DNA of 64,000 bases from Sipunculus nudus (taxonomy: Eukaryota; Annelida; Sipuncula; Golfingiida; Sipunculidae): positions 109,453,142-109,517,141 of the forward strand of contig CM049306.1 in assembly GCA_026874595.1 (NCBI GenBank), in the 5' to 3' direction. The notes under the pieces were generated by a model, which saw nothing but the letters and a program-made list of their open reading frames with translations, did not search any database and was not told where the DNA came from. Of this stretch, positions 60,232-64,000 are shown in pieces. The position numbers were made by a program, and so were the translations under genes. Every line of letters begins with the position of its first letter. Position 1 is the first letter of the stretch.

Positions 60232-63182
60232 GTAAGTGCGATTTTAGCGGGCGATAATCTGGCAAACCATGGCCAGACTGAGGCCGAGGTATCTTCAGTC
60301 ATGATAAACACAAAGTCACGTCGACTTAGAAGACTGGCACAAATAAATTTAATAAAAATAAAACTTGAAAGAAGATAAGGACAAGCCTAAAGTAAATAAA
60401 AAGTAAAAAGATGAAAAAAGAAATTAAATGATATTAATTAAAGGGACATAATCAGGAGCAATATTATTCACACTATCACTATCAGTTCAGTTTTGCTTTA
60501 TACAAATGTTTCCCAGCAAAACCATTCCAGCACACAGTCTCATTTCCTCGCATATGATGGTTTAACACCATGTTATATACATGTTGGTAAACACAGCCTG
60601 TTTTCCATAACAAGGCCGTGTGACAGGAGGTCCGATTGAGAGGGGCAGCACGCGTTGTTTCAGCCAGTGGGAACATGCATTACATGTTTTTTAGCCAAGT
60701 TGGTCAGAGCATCTCCGGATTGGCACGTGTTGTTGCTCTGCGCAGCACGCGGCCCAATGCACTGTGTTTATGTTTACACCTGCGATCGCACCTGGTTCAC
60801 TGTTTTAAATACTCTGTACAGGAGTAAGCAAACGGTTTCAAGGCAATATTTTGGCAAGTACAGATTTATTTTAAAGGGAAGAAGCTATTTTTTGTGTTAA
60901 CTCAACTTGCTTTATAGGTGATTGGGCCCCTTTAAATATAAATGAGAAATTTAAAATCAGTTAAATGTAATAAATTTAATGAAAATAATTGTTAAAATGT
61001 CTATACTGAGGATTAGAATGAAAATGTGCTGAGCTTCCGCTTGAACTGTGCCAAGGCGTTAAATGCGATACCATTAAAGAATTCCAACATGGGATGGTGT
61101 GTGAGCAGAGTTAACTGAAAAATATTGGTTCTTGGTCTTGAGTTGGCAAAACATTTTCGAGTGATATGGTCCTTCACAAGGTGCTCCAAAAAGTGGGACA
61201 TCGGGAAAAAAAATTGGTATGGTCAAACTCTACCTAAGGTCCATTGAAAAAAGTAATGTCTCAGGTTAAAACCCATTTATTTACCAAATATGGCATAAAA
61301 ACCATATTTAAATATCATCAAATATCATATAAACTTCAAACTACTTTTTCTCCTGTTTGTATTTATTACAATAAACTGCTGTATCTCAAGAACTATTTAG
61401 GATACTAAACTGAAATTTTAAGAATTTTTAGATCTCTAACATTTTTTGTCATGCTACATTGATTAAAATTTTCATAGGTTTGAAAGACACAGTTTGTGGA
61501 TACATTTTTTTGTCAAACAACAAAAACTAAAAGTGGTTGATAAATAATTAAAAACATGGAATCATTCATATTTTAACTTTTAAGTATACAAATGTACATA
61601 AAATTAAGTGTCGCATCATAAAATATGACTAAAACAGTACACTGGCAGGTAAGATATCTTGGCGGTCAGAAATGTCCTAACTGAGGTCTGACCTTTCAGG
61701 GTGAAGTGGCACTACCTGTACTACATGGTGTACAATTTCCTCTTTTGTTTGACCTGTAAATTGACCGAGAATTCATTTCTTTTTGGAAATAAAAAACAGG
61801 CCCCAATGAAAACATCTGATCCTCAGTTAAAAAAAGACCCATTTTATCATGCTTATCCTTCTGTAATGCAATTGAAGGGTCCTATGAAACCTTGAACAAG
61901 AATTAGTCAAGGGGACCAGGCCTACTGAATAAACTTGAAGTGCCCATTACCTTTGTGCAAGTGTCTTTGACCATCTGATGTTATATTTTGATTAAATTTT
62001 TACAAATGAATGGCCTTATAAATTGTTCTGAAAATAGTGTTTTATTAGATATATTTCATTAAGGGTTGCTTATGGCATATGAAAATGATTTTTTTTTACC
62101 GATTTTGTCAATTGATGCAAATGTGCCCTTGTTTCTCCTCCATATTTCTATCCTAGATTCACTTACACTCATTATACCCTTATAAATGAAGAGTGAATGG
62201 AGATATAATTCCTAAATCCAGGAACATGCTGATTTAAAAGTAGTTCTTTAAGACAAGAACAGGGTGTTGCATTTCATTCACCAATTTTCAGGAGCCTGGT
62301 TTTTACACTTGCATGACAGGTAGAAGGACACACTGATGATATACCAAAATAAAGCTTAATTTATGAGCATTTTTGTTATGGACTCCAAAAGAAAAAAAAT
62401 ACTTGACGAATTGAAATGGATGGGCAAAGTAACAGCACACCTTTCCAGTGTCATCAAAAATTGGTTATGTTTAATTCAAAGCATTCACAAAAATTGAGAC
62501 AGATGGTGTAAAACCAGCAGTGAGAAACAGTATTTAATGTTTAGTTTTACTGATAGAACAATGAACATTGTGTAATGAACAATTCCAAACCATATTACTT
62601 TTGAGTCTTCTAACAAGAATGAAGAATTCATGTATTTAAAACGTGAAAGAGGGCAACATTAACCTGTGTGGCTTTTTGGGTAGTATCTTTCTTTTTATGA
62701 CTTAGAATTCAGCAAACAGCTTTATAACATTAACACTGCCTGTTCAACATAAAAAATGGTAATATGTGATGACTGCAGTATTTATGTGCTGATCAAGCTT
62801 TATGTAGGTTTTTAACTGATCATCATTTCACAGGGGACATATGGGAATTACATCAACATGTAACTTTTGGGCCTCCTGCTGACTCTGGATTTTTCCACAG
62901 CTACCTGCAAATAGCAGCGCTAGAAAGGACATTTCATTAGCTTTCTGTTGATGTTTAGAACATGCATTATGTCATTCAACAGAGGCAACTGCATTGGCTT
63001 TTTGTCAGAAAACAATATTTTTATGAAAACGGACCTTCTTATGAAATGTGACCATATACTCTTGTTCTGGCTGTACTTGGTTTCAGATAGGTGACTTGGG
63101 GATGGGGGTTCGGCAGATGGCTGACCACTTTATAAAACATAGTTATTATGGCTATGGTCCATCTACATTCTATGAAAATAGC
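60232..63182 (+). other. Presumed first intron of the divergent gene
   Basis: I see no exon that continues phase 2 convincingly. A GC- and CpG-richer patch (60610-60800) contains AAGTTGGTCAGAGCATC, like a tRNA D-arm, without a matching rest of a tRNA. The remainder is AT-rich with featureless short frames. Confidence 0.4.
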
Positions 63183-63384
63183 CTAGTTCCAGAATGGAGG
63201 TGATGTTGAAGATCATTAATGAAAATCAGAAAATGCAAGTGTCTAAAAACAGAACTACCCTGTGGTACACCATTAATGTCCAGGAGAAGCTCATGGGGCA
63301 CCTCCTTTTCAAAAGCCTTGGAAAAATATTGGAAAACCACGTTAGTCCAAATCCCTTTTTCTTGGCTGAAAGCTAACTCACTGC
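63183..63384 (-). pseudogene. Decayed LINE reverse transcriptase fragment, internally deleted
   Basis: In one minus-strand frame the translation has VVFQYFSKAFEKEVPHELLL (RT motif around the first catalytic aspartate, cf. LDFSKAFDKVPHELLL), followed at once by DINGVPQGSS (63248-63280, the GVPQGS motif) and FLIFINDLQHHLHSG. The wording matches CR1/L2/Jockey-type non-LTR retrotransposons. In intact enzymes about 50-60 residues separate the first two motifs, and here there are only about four, so the middle of the fingers/palm is deleted. The catalytic D of the first motif is replaced (QYFS for LDFS). No YADD/FADD motif follows. The element is dead. Confidence 0.8.
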
Positions 63385-63931
63385 TGGGTCACAGCTTCTC
63401 ACTCTAATACCAGTTACTCAGTGAGTACTCCAGACACTCAGTGTTCAACAGTCCCCACCTTGCCATTTTAACCAGAGGAAGATGTAGATGCTTATTAAGG
63501 TTCTAAATATTTGATTAGAGGATTCTGCTTGAACATCCAGGTGACCAGCAATAATCCCAGCAACTCAGTCTATCAGTATCACCCCTAGTTCTACATGACG
63601 TGGTAGGTATATTAAGGTTTTAACTGATTTGAAAAATATAAAGATTGACAAGAAGCCCATGTGAGCACTCAACTTTGGCCCCATTAACCCTCTTCTGATA
63701 TTTGAAAGCAATGCTTTATTACTGCTCTAAGGTAAAAAATAAAGGTATGGATCTCCGGCACCACCCACATCAATTTTAACCCCTGCATTAAAAATTAAAT
63801 TTTGATTTAAATCTTTCAACAAGATTAAATAATACAATTGTGATAAGATTTCCTTTGTTATGTAGTGCTTTACCTGTTTAGCAAAATAATTTTGTTATTT
63901 TCATGCTTTTCCCTGATCATATGACCTTTAT

Positions 63932-64000
63932 AGCGAACCTGTGAGCTTATGCGATGGTGTGGCGTTATCCTGCGTCCGTCGTCCGTCGTCTGTACGTTAA
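63932..64000 (-). repeat. Terminus of TTAACGTACAG family, cut by window end
   Basis: On the minus strand it reads TTAACGTACAGACGACGGAC, then CGCCACACCATCGCATAAGC and TCACAGGTTCGCT, the same terminus as at 55449-55502 and 29590-29628 but in the opposite orientation and better preserved. The rest of the element lies beyond 64000. Confidence 0.8.

Noticed and set aside
60685-60805. tRNA or tRNA-derived SINE (AAGTTGGTCAGAGCATC like a D-arm)
   Set aside because: No anticodon arm, T-arm or acceptor pairing at the right distances. The only B-box-like GGTTCACTG is about 100 bases away with the wrong sequence.
62880-62945. Second exon of the divergent plus-strand gene after TTTTTCCACAG
   Set aside because: In the required phase it gives only about 12 codons before a TAG, with no support for the peptide. 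Too weak to annotate.
63194-63407. Plus-strand frames of 60-62 codons as small genes
   Set aside because: The reverse strand encodes recognisable reverse transcriptase motifs, and the plus frames are their shadows.

Overview
The window is nuclear DNA from an animal, most likely a mollusc. It is AT-rich, its genes are split by long introns, and it is crowded with tandem arrays and dispersed repeats whose ends carry (GGAC)n-like tracts. The one gene I can name belongs to a metazoan family. The species cannot be fixed from the sequence, and mollusc is an inference from the gene and the repeat style. I saw no bacterial operons, CRISPR arrays, rRNA genes or convincing tRNA genes.

The main gene lies on the minus strand. 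I assembled it by hand from five exons (58686-58766, 51645-51746, 16360-16599, 11428-11535 and 9788-11041). All four introns fall between codons (phase 0), have GT..AG borders, and join into one open frame of 594 residues. The product is a cortactin-binding protein 2 / CTTNBP2 N-terminal-like (CTTNBP2NL) homologue: an N-terminal CortBP2 helical domain, a long coiled coil and a proline-rich tail with a PPPVPPNKP SH3-ligand motif. It may not end at 9788, because a usable splice donor lies just before the stop codon.

A short open exon on the plus strand (60119-60231) has a good start context, a stop two codons upstream and a consensus donor. It is probably the first coding exon of an unidentified, divergently transcribed gene. 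The two start codons are 1.35 kb apart. The interval holds a CpG-richer stretch with an overlapping CACGTG and CCAAT pair, so a shared promoter is likely.

Most of the rest is repeat. Three large arrays are present: a 28-bp array (1-2412, cut by the window edge), a 43-bp array (18478-24075) and a 35/29-bp array (29629-32372). The second and third lie in the 35-kb intron 2. The same intron holds several copies of a non-coding mobile element family. Its termini are GACCCATGGGTC...GCTCAGCTGA on the left and TCAGCTGAGCTAAAAA on the right. Some copies carry tandem cores of about 143 bp, each containing a nuclear-receptor-like DR1 motif (AGGTCAAAGGTCA on the gene's sense strand). Two near full-length copies (32999-35435 and 38890-41177) act as filled and empty sites for a LINE 3' tail insertion with a 13-bp target duplication. 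Another family is marked by the palindrome GGTGGCGCCACC, and one of its copies is split by an element with 13-bp inverted repeats. A decayed, internally deleted reverse transcriptase fragment lies at 63183-63384. The last 69 bases are the end of another dispersed family that continues past the window.
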